DNA of 35,143 nucleotides from Verrucomicrobiota bacterium (GTDB lineage Bacteria > Verrucomicrobiota > Verrucomicrobiia > Limisphaerales > UBA11358). A program made the translations under genes and the position numbers. Below are positions 6,989 to 14,616 of this stretch, piece after piece. The stretch spans positions 1 through 35,143 of the forward strand of contig JAJPJM010000037.1 of assembly GCA_021324235.1 (NCBI GenBank), written 5' to 3'. The notes under the pieces were generated by a model. It was given only the letters and a program-made list of their open reading frames with translations, was not told the origin of the DNA and made no database searches. The stretch's first letter is position 1; each line of letters opens with the position of its first letter.

Positions 6989-8233
6989 CTAGGGGAGTGT
7001 GCCCCGCCCCACCCCGCTGCCGGAACTGCCATTGCCGGTGGTGGTTTCGAGTGACGAGGCGGTATTACCCGCCGAGGTCGCGCCGGCATTCGCCCGGGTT
7101 TCCAACGCGCCCTGCTGCGTACTGGTGGTGGACCGCGTACTGCTGTTGCCAAAGGCATTCTGCAACACCTGCACCACCTGGTTCGGATCACCGTGGTTGA
7201 GATGATAAACGTACACGTTCTGGTCCCGCGATGACGGAACATCCAGGTCGTGCATCATCCCCGCGATCTGGTCCATTAAATCCTTCGGCGCGGTCACAAT
7301 GACCGACTGGATGCGGGCATCGGCCACAGCGGTGACCTGCGTCGCCTTTTTGATCCGGTCATTCGAGCCGTTGTCGCCCGCAGCGGCCTGGGCGGCGGCG
7401 ATGCGCGCAAAAAAACCGCCCGGCCCGCCACCACCGCCACCGAAACGGATCGGCGACTGGGCGCCGTTGCCTGAATTGCTGCTGGGGAACACATTGCCCA
7501 ACTCGGTGGCCACATCGGTCGGATTGGCGTATTGCAGATGGAACACGCGGATTTCCGTCTCGGCCTCGGCGCTGTTATCCACGGCTTCAATAAGCTGGAC
7601 CAGGTGCCGGATGTTGGACTGGGTGTCCGTAACCACGATGGCGTTGCCGGCTTCGTTGGCGATGATTGTTGCTTGCGGCGAAACGAATGACGACAAATCC
7701 GAGGCCAGTTGCCGGGCTTCCACGAATCGTATGGGGATGATATACGTGGCAATCTCGTCATTGTCGGGGATGGCATTGGGGTCATTGCTGGTTTTGACCG
7801 GAATGTTACGTGTCTTCGCGTCGTTCTTGCTCATAATGGTCAGCTTCCGCCCGTCGCGAATGGCGGCGTAACCGTTTTTATTCAGAACGGAGTTTAACAA
7901 ATCCACCGCTTCATCCTGGGTCACCGGCTGGTCGCTCCAAAGATCCACACGGCCGCTCACCGGTGTGTCGAGCACGATGATGAAGCCCGCCGCATCGCTG
8001 AGGTAGTCCAACACGGAATCCAGCGGCGCGCCGCGGAAGTTCAGCCGCAGGCCGTTGGTCCCGTTCGCATTGGCCGCCGTCACGGCCGGCGCGGGCACTG
8101 CCGCCGGCGCCGGCGGTTCCGCGTTGGTCGTTATGGCCGACCCGGGTGGAGTCGCGCCGCCCGACTGCGCACCGGCCCGGTAAATTCCAGCGGTTAAAAC
8201 CGCCGCCAAGAGACATGTCGTGATGTTTTTCAT
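6989..8233 (-). CDS. gspD: Type II secretion secretin, N-terminal half (N0-N1-N2 and start of N3)
   Basis: This 414-residue protein begins at the ATG at 8233, which overlaps the previous stop as ATGA and has GGATCAGGA just upstream. The signal peptide covers about 1-22 and an Ala/Pro linker follows. The N0 domain comes next (LNFRGAPLDSVLDYLSDAAGFIIV, about 62-150), then N1 (EIATYIIPIRFVEARQLASDL, ending VQLIEAVD) and N2 (EIRVFHLQYANPTDVATEL, with a Gly-rich insertion, ending MMHDLDVP). The first strand and helix of N3 (VYVYHLNHGDPNQVVQVLQNAF) run into a Ser/Thr/Gly-rich tail and a stop. No pore domain is present. These rings form the periplasmic vestibule of a T2SS secretin; the pore is encoded by the next gene. 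The gene order and the complementary halves of N3 show that the two products together equal one GspD. Confidence 0.9.
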   Translation of the reverse strand: MKNITTCLLAAVLTAGIYRAGAQSGGATPPGSAITTNAEPPAPAAVPAPAVTAANANGTNGLRLNFRGAPLDSVLDYLSDAAGFIIVLDTPVSGRVDLWSDQPVTQDEAVDLLNSVLNKNGYAAIRDGRKLTIMSKNDAKTRNIPVKTSNDPNAIPDNDEIATYIIPIRFVEARQLASDLSSFVSPQATIIANEAGNAIVVTDTQSNIRHLVQLIEAVDNSAEAETEIRVFHLQYANPTDVATELGNVFPSSNSGNGAQSPIRFGGGGGGPGGFFARIAAAQAAAGDNGSNDRIKKATQVTAVADARIQSVIVTAPKDLMDQIAGMMHDLDVPSSRDQNVYVYHLNHGDPNQVVQVLQNAFGNSSTRSTTSTQQGALETRANAGATSAGNTASSLETTTGNGSSGSGVGRGTLP

Positions 8234-8943
8234 TGTCCTGATCCTTGTCCTAATTGTTGTTCTTCCTGCGCCCGTTGCCGCATCAATCGCGTCAGCGCAT
8301 CGTTGGCGCCGCCGCCGGGAAGGTTTGGCACACTCACATCCGTTCCCGTGCCCGTTGCGCCATCCGGAGCGGCCAGGTTCGAGTTGTTCGATTGCGAATT
8401 GTCGGTCGCCGCCGTGGAAAAGTCCGTGGACCCGCCCGCGTGCCGCCGATTGGAGGAACGGTGGTCCGAACCGGAGGCATTGCCCAGGCCGGCGTAGGAC
8501 ACCGTATCGGTCGAGACCACCCAATGGCCGTTATCATCACGGCGCATTTGGGTTCCCAGCGGCAGAATGGTTTCATTGGTGCCCGACTGCAGGGTGACGG
8601 ATTTCGGACCAATGGCGGCCACTTTGAAGCCGGCGATACTGCCGTCCAGCTCCAGCACCTTGCGCCAATCCGGGCTGGTGCCGTCAAAAAACGCGAACGT
8701 ACCCTTGGTGTAGCTCATGGTGCCCACGAAGGAAAAGGAATCAACGATGCGCGGGTTGGACCGGGCACTGGAGCGCACATGCGGCACGCGGTTGGGATCG
8801 AAAATATTCCGCTGCCCGATGATTTGGAACGGTGTAAAATCCGTTCCCCCGGTCGACTGTGCCGCCACGGAAAACACCGCGGCCGACAAACAGATGGCGC
8901 CGGCAATCGCCGTAACAACACGTTGTGATGCTTTCACATTCAT
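8230..8943 (-). CDS. GspC-like inner-membrane/periplasmic T2SS protein
   Basis: This 237-residue protein starts at the ATG at 8943, overlapping the upstream stop as ATGA, and ends overlapping the next start the same way. An N-terminal hydrophobic segment (about 9-27) is a signal anchor or signal peptide. The next part (RNIFDPNR, FSFVGTMSYTKGTFAFFDG, KVLELDGSIAGFKVAAIGPKS, TLQSGTNETILPLG) has the pattern of the GspC homology region, a small beta-barrel that contacts the secretin N0 domain. The C-terminal third is low-complexity Ser/Asn/Gly with a terminal Gln-rich helix; no PDZ domain is seen. The position directly before the secretin N-domain gene supports a GspC role. The resemblance is by pattern and modest. 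Confidence 0.6.
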   Translation of the reverse strand: MNVKASQRVVTAIAGAICLSAAVFSVAAQSTGGTDFTPFQIIGQRNIFDPNRVPHVRSSARSNPRIVDSFSFVGTMSYTKGTFAFFDGTSPDWRKVLELDGSIAGFKVAAIGPKSVTLQSGTNETILPLGTQMRRDDNGHWVVSTDTVSYAGLGNASGSDHRSSNRRHAGGSTDFSTAATDNSQSNNSNLAAPDGATGTGTDVSVPNLPGGGANDALTRLMRQRAQEEQQLGQGSGQ

Positions 8944-9473
8944 TTTGGCAGTGAGGTAAGGGCCAGCCCATTGACTTGCAGTCCCAGCGTGAACTGCTGG
9001 CCGGTGTCGTCGCGCGCAGTGAGGTCCACGGATTCGAGTTTCATCGCCATCGGACCTTTTTCGATGTCGTAAAGAAAGTGGGCCAGGGTGTCGAGATCGC
9101 CGGAGGCCTCCACGCGCCAGTCCACCGTCAGGTAATTGGTTGCGTCGTTGTTCCATTGGGGGGTCAGGCCGGTAATGCTGGCGTTGCTTTCCTGCGACCA
9201 ATTGTCAAACGCCTTGAGCACCTGTTGTTCCGCCAGGGAGGTGTCAGCGGACAGGGTGTTGGTGCGCATCTGGTCCCAGTGGCGGCGGATGGCCTGCTCG
9301 CGCTGGAGCAGTAATTTCCCGTCGTTCACCTGTTTGCGCAGGGCGGCGATGGCTTGCGAACGCGCACTCCACCAGTTCGCCAGCGGCTCGTAAATCAGGC
9401 GTTCACCCACAAACAGCGCGGCGACCGCGATGGTCAGTACAACCAGAAATTGCTGGCGGTTCTTAATTTCCAT
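8940..9473 (-). CDS. GspM/PilO-like T2SS assembly-platform protein
   Basis: This 177-residue protein starts at the ATG at 9473 (MEIKNRQQFLVVLTIAV), 11 bases inside the preceding gene. A longer frame to 9503 would overlap more and places no extra domain. One N-terminal membrane helix (about 8-26) is followed by a coiled-coil stretch (about 38-70) and a ferredoxin-like periplasmic domain (about 95-175, with LTVDWRVEASGDLDTLAHFLYDIE). That is the topology of PilO/GspM, which pairs with GspL/PilN in the inner-membrane platform. The family assignment rests on topology, size and gene order. Confidence 0.7.
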   Translation of the reverse strand: MEIKNRQQFLVVLTIAVAALFVGERLIYEPLANWWSARSQAIAALRKQVNDGKLLLQREQAIRRHWDQMRTNTLSADTSLAEQQVLKAFDNWSQESNASITGLTPQWNNDATNYLTVDWRVEASGDLDTLAHFLYDIEKGPMAMKLESVDLTARDDTGQQFTLGLQVNGLALTSLPK

Positions 9474-10917
9474 TGCCGCCTCCGTTGCTGTAATGGATGT
9501 CAAATGAGAATTGCATGGGCGATTGACCGCGAATCTGTTGCAGCTTGACGTCCGTCACGCCGTCCGCCGTGCGCAACTGGTCCAGGGTCCGGCGCAACGC
9601 GCCATTGTCCTGCGCCGTGCCGGTGCAGGTCACTGTGTTGCCATCGCGGATTTCCACCGTCCTGGCCGTGACCGTGCCATCCTCGGGGAACGCCAGCGTC
9701 AACTGGCGTAAAATCGTCAGGTTGCGGAAAGAGCTGTCAAACCACGGATTGTACTGCTGGATTTGTTGCTGTAATCCGTTCAACTCCTCCACTTTGACCG
9801 ACATGGCCGACCACCGTGAACGGAGCAGGATCAATTCAAATTGCTGGAACAAAAACAGCCCTGCGACCAGCACCAACACGCCCGCCGCCACGGCCCCGGC
9901 CGAGCGCAACCGGCCGGAGGCATATCGGGCGACGACTTGTTGCAGGGCGGATGGCTTGGGTGGTAAAAATTCAAACACCGGCGTCTCGCCCATCAACCAG
10001 CGCGCGGCCAGGCTGAAAGCGGGGGAAACCGGGGCCTCCGGCGGGAGTTGGACGCCAAATTCGTTGGACGCATAACCAATGACCATTTCAACCTTCAATC
10101 CCATCGGTTCGAAACGCAGTTCCATTTCATCAGCCAGACGCTGCGCCAGCTCGCGCGGACCAAAAATACGGATGTGTTTCACCGCCCCACGCAGCTCCGC
10201 CGGCAACTGTCCCAACGTGATCCGTGCCTCGCGGGCCACGAGATCGGCATGCAATTCGCGCCGGCCGCCCTCGTCTTCGATGGCACCCTCCAACGCGCGC
10301 AAGGCCGCCACGCCGCCACAGGTGACTTGCAGTCCCACCTGGCTCTCCCCGATCGCCAGCGCGAGCGCGCCGCGGGTGGCATCCCCGCCGGGCGGTTGCA
10401 ACGCCGTGAGGCCGAGGGAAAAGCTGACCGGCTTCAATTTTGCCGCCGACAGAACCTGTTCCAGCGCCGACAGGTGAGCGCTGGAAAGGCCCACCTGCAT
10501 CACATGCTGTTTGCCGGCCGCCAGCGGGCAACGGGAATCGGCCAGCCGCAGCGTTGCGACATCGCAGGGAAAACCGCGTTCGGCTTCCAATTGCAGGAGG
10601 CTGGTGGCGTCGGCCTCCGGCAACGCCGGCAGCTCCGTGTGGGCCGTCAGCGCCCACTTGAGCGGCACACCCACCACACAATGCCGTTCCCGCACGCCGG
10701 CGGTGTCCAGATGATTGCGAATTTCGCGCCCGACGAGTTCCGGCGCCGCCGTTAAAGGATCCAGCGACAGGGTGACCGAGAAGGCCTGGTGCAGTTGCAA
10801 CGACCCATTGCTACGGCGGAGCACCACCCCTTCCAGCCGGCTGCCGTCCAGCGTCAGGCCGAGCAGGCTCGTCAGCCGTTTACGTTTTCCAAAATTGATT
10901 TTCAGCACATTGTTCAT
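9463..10917 (-). CDS. GspL-like protein (PilM-type actin fold fused to PilN-type segment)
   Basis: This 484-residue protein starts at the ATG at 10917, which overlaps the gspK stop as ATGA. The cytoplasmic part (about 1-320) reads like a PilM/GspL actin-like domain: LLGLTLDGSRLEGVVLRR at the start and ALALAIGESQVGLQVT in the middle. A single membrane helix follows (about 350-370), then a coiled coil (VEELNGLQQQIQQYN) and a small periplasmic ferredoxin-like domain typical of PilN or the C-terminus of GspL. GspL links the ATPase GspE to the membrane platform and partners GspM. Having both parts on one chain is the normal T2SS arrangement, in contrast to separate PilM and PilN in type IV pili. 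Confidence 0.78.
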   Translation of the reverse strand: MNNVLKINFGKRKRLTSLLGLTLDGSRLEGVVLRRSNGSLQLHQAFSVTLSLDPLTAAPELVGREIRNHLDTAGVRERHCVVGVPLKWALTAHTELPALPEADATSLLQLEAERGFPCDVATLRLADSRCPLAAGKQHVMQVGLSSAHLSALEQVLSAAKLKPVSFSLGLTALQPPGGDATRGALALAIGESQVGLQVTCGGVAALRALEGAIEDEGGRRELHADLVAREARITLGQLPAELRGAVKHIRIFGPRELAQRLADEMELRFEPMGLKVEMVIGYASNEFGVQLPPEAPVSPAFSLAARWLMGETPVFEFLPPKPSALQQVVARYASGRLRSAGAVAAGVLVLVAGLFLFQQFELILLRSRWSAMSVKVEELNGLQQQIQQYNPWFDSSFRNLTILRQLTLAFPEDGTVTARTVEIRDGNTVTCTGTAQDNGALRRTLDQLRTADGVTDVKLQQIRGQSPMQFSFDIHYSNGGGNGN

Positions 10918-12269
10918 GGCGTTGCATTGGCGACCCAGGTTTCGCGGGCTTTTTCGCCCAGTGCCCAACCAAGCCGGCTGAGGTCCTGGCGATAAATGAT
11001 TTTGGGCGTGCCATCACTGGTATCAAAAATGAATTTGACACGGCGGTAACCCCGGCCAAAGGGGCCGACCGCCGCAACATCGGCGGTAAACTGGTAACTG
11101 TGCGTGGTCACATAATCGCCCGTCGCCAGTGCGTTGATGGCGGCGCTGGTATTGCCGAGCGCGTCAATCAGCCACGCCACCGAACCGAGGTTATTGGGAT
11201 TCTGCTGACGATAGGTGATGAGCGATTGGGCCGTGCCCGACGCGGTATTTTGGTCAAGCCCGACCCCCATCAACAGGGCGGCCAATACGTCGGCGCTCGC
11301 GGTGTTGACATTCACCCGCCCGCGAATATAGGTGTTGGTCGTGGTGGTGACGTCGTCAGCAATCTTGGCAAAATCATCCGAACTCATGCCTTGGATGCGG
11401 CAGACCAAACAAAAATTCATAAGCCCCGAAAAGGCGCCTCCTCTGCGATTGCCAATGGCGCTGGCGAGTCTGTCCGCGTTGGCGACACCGGCATTCTGGA
11501 ACAGTGTTTGGAGATCTTCCGTGCTCGCGGTGTTCACATTGGTCAGCAGAACGCCGTCGGAATTGAAGTTCGGTTCGCGCGTATAAACCGTGGTATATTC
11601 AAACAGGCCGCAATTCATCCGGCTGCCGCCGCTCGAATTGGTTTCGTTCGCATCCAACACGCCGTTGCCGTTGAGATCGTCGCCGGCCAGCAAATCCATG
11701 GTCGAGCCATACACCATCCTCAATTCATCCACGGTTTCGAACGGCGCGCCCTTTTCCGGGTAGCCCAGTTGCGAGTAATCCAAAGTGTAGGCGCCGGAGC
11801 TGTTTGTGCTCCGCCAGTCCACAATGGCCTGGGCAAAATCGGCCGTCATGTTGGGCAGCTCGGAAAGCGTATTGGTGTTGACCGTGTTCAGATTCAATTT
11901 GGAACCCTCGTCAATCAGGCCAAAACCGGGTTCCGACGAAGGTGTGCCGGACGGGTCGCGGCCGATCAGCCAGAACCGGGCATCGCCGACCGGCACGGCG
12001 GCGCAGACATACAGGTTGGTGGCCGGCATCGCGCCGTTGGTGGCATACGTGGCCAGCACGTAACTGACATAACGCGCCGCCCCTTCAATGGCCTGGTCCG
12101 TGGCCAGGCCGGAGGCGCGGTTGTCCGACGCCCAGAGTTCATACGTCATGGAATTGGCGAAATAAAGCGCAATGGCAACCAGGCCGATGCATACCCAAAG
12201 CACGATGATAAGCACCGACGCCTTTTGGCGCCGCTCCCCAAACCCGGTCTTTGGATGACGCAATTTCAT
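10914..12269 (-). CDS. gspK: GspK-type minor pseudopilin
   Basis: With the start at 12269 the protein has 451 residues; the ATG follows the gspJ stop by a single base. A short basic leader (KTGFGERRQK) precedes the helix ASVLIIVLWVCIGLVAIALYF, which lacks the +5 glutamate, a known GspK peculiarity. The large globular part has two helix-hairpin-helix-like segments with LNLNTVNTNTLSELPNM, NVNTASTEDLQTLFQNAG and VNVNTASADVLAALLMG, characteristic of GspK. DLNGNGVLDANE is an EF-hand-like calcium loop, in keeping with calcium binding in GspK. The protein caps the pseudopilus tip with GspI and GspJ. An upstream ATG at 12287 would overlap gspJ by 17 bases and is less attractive. Confidence 0.9.
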   Translation of the reverse strand: MKLRHPKTGFGERRQKASVLIIVLWVCIGLVAIALYFANSMTYELWASDNRASGLATDQAIEGAARYVSYVLATYATNGAMPATNLYVCAAVPVGDARFWLIGRDPSGTPSSEPGFGLIDEGSKLNLNTVNTNTLSELPNMTADFAQAIVDWRSTNSSGAYTLDYSQLGYPEKGAPFETVDELRMVYGSTMDLLAGDDLNGNGVLDANETNSSGGSRMNCGLFEYTTVYTREPNFNSDGVLLTNVNTASTEDLQTLFQNAGVANADRLASAIGNRRGGAFSGLMNFCLVCRIQGMSSDDFAKIADDVTTTTNTYIRGRVNVNTASADVLAALLMGVGLDQNTASGTAQSLITYRQQNPNNLGSVAWLIDALGNTSAAINALATGDYVTTHSYQFTADVAAVGPFGRGYRRVKFIFDTSDGTPKIIYRQDLSRLGWALGEKARETWVANATP

Positions 12270-12270
12270 T

Positions 12271-13056
12271 TCAGTTGAGAACGGCATTTGTGCGCGATTG
12301 CGAATCAATCGGCACCAGGATTTCAATCGGCGGGGTGGCGGCCGGATTGTTTCCGGCCAGTTGAATCCGCACCCGGACGGCCGTGGGCAGATTGGTATTC
12401 ACCGATGTGACCCCCGTGGTATCCCAGGTGTCGGACCACGACGACCCGTCGAAACAGGAAAATTCGACACTTTGCACACCCCCCAGCATCCACTGATCGT
12501 CCACATCGGGAACAGCCGTGGTCGCCATGATGTTCCGGGTAACGCTGCGATACAAATCCCTGCCCGGCTCGTTTCGATCGGTGGGATCCCGCAATTCATA
12601 GGTGACCTTCTGGATGTCACCCCATGGCGCGTTATCCCGTACCGCACCGGTGGCGGTGAACATTTCAATGGCCACCGGCTGGCTAATGCCCGGACTGGTC
12701 AGGGTCCCGACCCGAAAATCCCCGGACAAAACCTTGCTGGTTCCATTGGTGGGCGTCACCGCACATGCCAGATCACGACGCATCACGGCCAGCGCCTGGT
12801 CCACTGGCGTTGCGCTGTCCACCGCCGCCTGGGTCGCATCCCGCAGATGCAGGGCGGTAAAGAAAACGCTGCCGACGACGGCCAGCACCAGGGCCGCCAC
12901 CCCCACCGCCAGGATCATTTCAATCAGCGTGAACGCGCGTGTGGAAAGCCGAAGTCCGGAGAGCGAGGGTCGATTGCAAAAAAATACCCGCACATCCCGC
13001 GCTGGTTCCCGGCTCCCGACGCTCGACGCTCGACCGGATGTGAAATTGGTTTTCAT
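12271..13056 (-). CDS. gspJ: GspJ-type minor pseudopilin
   Basis: This 261-residue protein starts at an ATG that overlaps the gspI stop as ATGA. The prepilin cleavage region is TRA/FTLIEMILAVGVAALV, with Ala instead of Gly at -1, Phe at +1 and Glu at +5. The globular domain has GspJ features: MRRDLACAVTP after the helix, VTYELRD and the distal VEFSCFDGSSWSDTWDT, followed by VRVRIQLAG. The leader before the cleavage site is about 41 residues, far longer than usual, and is encoded partly by 7-bp tandem repeats. GspJ belongs to the I-J-K tip complex. It is co-translated with its neighbours in the run gspG-H-I-J-K. Confidence 0.88.
   Translation of the reverse strand: MKTNFTSGRASSVGSREPARDVRVFFCNRPSLSGLRLSTRAFTLIEMILAVGVAALVLAVVGSVFFTALHLRDATQAAVDSATPVDQALAVMRRDLACAVTPTNGTSKVLSGDFRVGTLTSPGISQPVAIEMFTATGAVRDNAPWGDIQKVTYELRDPTDRNEPGRDLYRSVTRNIMATTAVPDVDDQWMLGGVQSVEFSCFDGSSWSDTWDTTGVTSVNTNLPTAVRVRIQLAGNNPAATPPIEILVPIDSQSRTNAVLN
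13004..13031 (-). repeat. Heptanucleotide tandem array in the gspJ leader
   Basis: Four 7-base units are read on the plus strand: GGTTCCC, GGCTCCC, GACGCTC and GACGCTC, with a related GACCGGA just after. They encode part of the long leader upstream of the GspJ cleavage site. A looser continuation with 7-base spacing may extend over 12944-12971. Confidence 0.6.
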
Positions 13057-13532
13057 CGGCCCGAACCCATGGTGTTGCCGGCCGGCGTTGTTGAACCCGC
13101 CAGTGTGCTCAACCGGACCAAATAATCATGGCCCTGCGCCGAAAAGGTCACCTCGGCGGTCAGCAAATGCATCGACGCCGTCGTATCCACCGGCCAGTTC
13201 TGGCTGTTCAACGTCCAGTGAAATTCCTCGGCGCCTTCGGCGGTGGTTCCATTTTGTGAACCCGTGTTCCAGTTGGTGGCCACGATGCTTTCATTCAAAA
13301 TCCGGTCGGCGATGCGCGACGCCGTGCCTTTGCGCGCGGCAACTTCACCGGCGAGACTGGCCACGTGCAACGCTTCCACCACCGCCGGAATCACGATGGC
13401 GAGGAACAACATCGCCGCCAACACCTCCGCCAGCGTAAAGGCAGCCTGGTAGGGATGCCGCGCTGCGGCGTCCGGTCGGCGCGGCGAGCCAACCCCACCT
13501 TTATTTTTCCGTGCTCTGAATTTCATAACCAT
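13053..13532 (-). CDS. gspI: GspI-type minor pseudopilin
   Basis: This 159-residue protein has the cleavage region QAA/FTLAEVLAAMLFLAIVI, with Ala at -1, Phe at +1 and Glu at +5. The short globular domain begins GEVAARKGTASRIADRILNES, which matches GspI (ALQ..NA...A...), and contains FHWTLNSQNWPVD, a reflection of the GspI WxV pattern. The leader is about 31 residues and basic. The start could be the ATG at 13532 or 13526; both overlap the end of gspH (stop at 13501). The product would initiate tip assembly with GspJ and GspK. The GspI call also rests on its order between gspH and gspJ. Confidence 0.83.
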   Translation of the reverse strand: MVMKFRARKNKGGVGSPRRPDAAARHPYQAAFTLAEVLAAMLFLAIVIPAVVEALHVASLAGEVAARKGTASRIADRILNESIVATNWNTGSQNGTTAEGAEEFHWTLNSQNWPVDTTASMHLLTAEVTFSAQGHDYLVRLSTLAGSTTPAGNTMGSGR

Positions 13533-14088
13533 TGCGGTCGCGCGATTCGATCAGCCACAGGGCCTGGCCTTTGGCATCCATCAAGCGCAATCTTTGCGGA
13601 CTATTTTCATCCACCGTGCCATCCGGCAAAAAACGGATGGCCGGCAAACCGCCGAATTTGGTCGTGCCGCCCGAACCGGTGTTCACGACCGTGATCTGCA
13701 AAGTTGAATCCACCATCAGATTCTCCGCCTTCGGGTCGCCGTTCCGCCCGGTCACTTCGGCCTGGAGTCCGTAGGCGCCTTGTTTCTCGTCCACCCACAA
13801 CACCATGGGCAGGCCTTCGGAAACGGCACGGCTCTGGCCCGCGTGCATCAGCGCCACCAGGCGGCGCGCCTCGGAACCGAGTGCCTGCCCGCGGATAAAA
13901 TTCGACATCGCCGGCGCCGCCAATGATGTGACGATGACCAGCAATGCCAGGACCAGAATCAACTCGATGAGGGTGAAGGCATTGGGGATTTTCGAATGAC
14001 GAATTTCGGATGACGAATCCTCTTCCGGCCGGCTCGCAATCCGTTTCGGCGGCGTTCGCAATTCGTAATTCGCAGTTCGCAATTTCAT
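13501..14088 (-). CDS. gspH: GspH-type minor pseudopilin
   Basis: This is a 195-residue protein whose ATG is directly adjacent to the stop of gspG (14089). The cleavage region is IPNA/FTLIELILVLALLVIVTSLAAPAM, with Ala at -1, Phe at +1 and Glu at +5. The helix is followed by GQALGSEARRLVALMHAGQSRAVSEG, the standard GspH pattern, and a beta-rich domain with IRFLPDGTVDENSPQRLRLMDAKG, close to the GspH hallmark of a predicted Ca-independent beta-sandwich. The 37-residue leader is encoded by two heptanucleotide arrays. GspH joins the pseudopilus below the I-J-K tip. Confidence 0.88.
   Translation of the reverse strand: MKLRTANYELRTPPKRIASRPEEDSSSEIRHSKIPNAFTLIELILVLALLVIVTSLAAPAMSNFIRGQALGSEARRLVALMHAGQSRAVSEGLPMVLWVDEKQGAYGLQAEVTGRNGDPKAENLMVDSTLQITVVNTGSGGTTKFGGLPAIRFLPDGTVDENSPQRLRLMDAKGQALWLIESRDRNGYEIQSTEK
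13991..14018 (-). repeat. Heptanucleotide tandem array in the gspH leader (proximal to the cleavage site)
   Basis: Four contiguous 7-base units are read on the plus strand: TTCGAAT, GACGAAT, TTCGGAT and GACGAAT. They encode leader residues just before the prepilin cleavage site of GspH. The alternation of two unit types is visible directly. Confidence 0.75.
14054..14081 (-). repeat. Heptanucleotide tandem array at the start of gspH
   Basis: Four 7-base units are read on the plus strand: GTTCGCA, ATTCGTA, ATTCGCA and GTTCGCA. A degenerate fifth (ATTTCAT) contains the complement of the start codon. The array covers the first codons of the GspH leader. Confidence 0.75.
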
Positions 14089-14616
14089 TCACTTGGTCCA
14101 GTTGCCAATATCATCGTCCGTTCCGGCCTTGCCATCCGGCCCAATGGATGAAAGGTCGAAGCCGCTGGCGTTGTGCCGGCCGGGATAGGTGTAAACGTAA
14201 GGGTTGCCCCACGGATCGAGGGGAACATTGTCGAGATAGGGTCCGTGCCAGTTCTTGGCGTTGCTGGGCTGCTGGAGCAGATCCTGCAGGCTCCGGGGAT
14301 AACCACCGTTGTCCACCTCGAACGCGTCAAGCGCGGTCTTGATGGAGGAAAGGTCGGCATGGGCGGCCGCCAGGCGCGCCTGTTCGCTGCGCCCCACCAT
14401 CTTGGGAATGACCAGCGCCGCCAGGATGCCGATGATGGTGATGACCAGCAACATCTCGACCAGGGTAAATCCATTTTCGATTTTCGATTTTCGATTTTCG
14501 ATTGATGAATTCCAGCTGGTGTCGATGTTTCCAGAGCCAATCGGCAACCGGCAATCGGCAATTGCCGATTCATTTATGATGGAGGTTTGGATTTTCATAG
14601 GGGTTAACATTTTCAC
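14089..14616 (-). CDS. gspG: GspG major pseudopilin
   Basis: The frame has 175 residues and begins with a GTG at 14616 that overlaps the gspF stop, with AGGA nine bases upstream. ATGs at 14610 and 14598 are alternatives. The cleavage region is ENG/FTLVEMLLVITIIGILAALVIPKM, with the canonical Gly at -1 and Glu at +5. The rest is typical GspG: SSIKTALDAFEVDNGGYP, DPWGNPYVY and the C-terminal calcium loop GPDGKAGTDDDIGNW. It polymerises into the pseudopilus that drives substrates through the secretin. The leader is about 49 residues, much longer than normal, and contains two heptanucleotide arrays plus an 18-bp palindrome. Confidence 0.93.
   Translation of the reverse strand: MKMLTPMKIQTSIINESAIADCRLPIGSGNIDTSWNSSIENRKSKIENGFTLVEMLLVITIIGILAALVIPKMVGRSEQARLAAAHADLSSIKTALDAFEVDNGGYPRSLQDLLQQPSNAKNWHGPYLDNVPLDPWGNPYVYTYPGRHNASGFDLSSIGPDGKAGTDDDIGNWTK
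14473..14500 (-). repeat. Perfect 4 x 7-bp tandem array in the gspG leader
   Basis: Four identical copies of ATTTTCG on the plus strand (CGAAAAT on the coding strand) lie just upstream of the prepilin cleavage site. Because 7 is not a multiple of 3, the frame rotates through the copies, giving a non-repeating peptide (RKSKIEN). This chosen frame has no stop. Confidence 0.9.
14535..14562 (-). repeat. Heptanucleotide tandem array in the distal gspG leader
   Basis: The units on the plus strand are AGCCAAT, CGGCAAC, CGGCAAT and CGGCAAT. The last unit runs into a palindrome. They encode the ADCRLPIG part of the GspG leader. Confidence 0.75.
14553..14570. repeat. 18-bp perfect palindrome AATCGGCAATTGCCGATT
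   Basis: The sequence is identical to its reverse complement and overlaps the end of the CGGCAAT array inside the gspG leader coding region. It could arise by an inverted junction of the heptamer array. A regulatory or DNA-binding role is possible but not shown. Confidence 0.7.

Noticed and set aside
5729-8233. Split secretin as a simple sequencing frameshift
   Set aside because: The second gene has its own start codon, full signal peptide and a 30-base non-coding gap; a frameshift would not create these.
8234-8524. Longer N-terminal extension of the secretin N-domain protein up to 8524
   Set aside because: It overlaps the GspC-like gene, is Arg-rich without a fold, and the ATG at 8233 has a ribosome-binding site, a 4-base overlap and a signal peptide.
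11100-12278. 392-codon open frame on the plus strand
   Set aside because: It is antisense to gspK, which has clear family motifs; the plus-strand product has none.
13991-14562. Heptamer arrays as a CRISPR or a simple intergenic repeat
   Set aside because: Units are 7 bases with no spacers, and they lie inside coding sequence.
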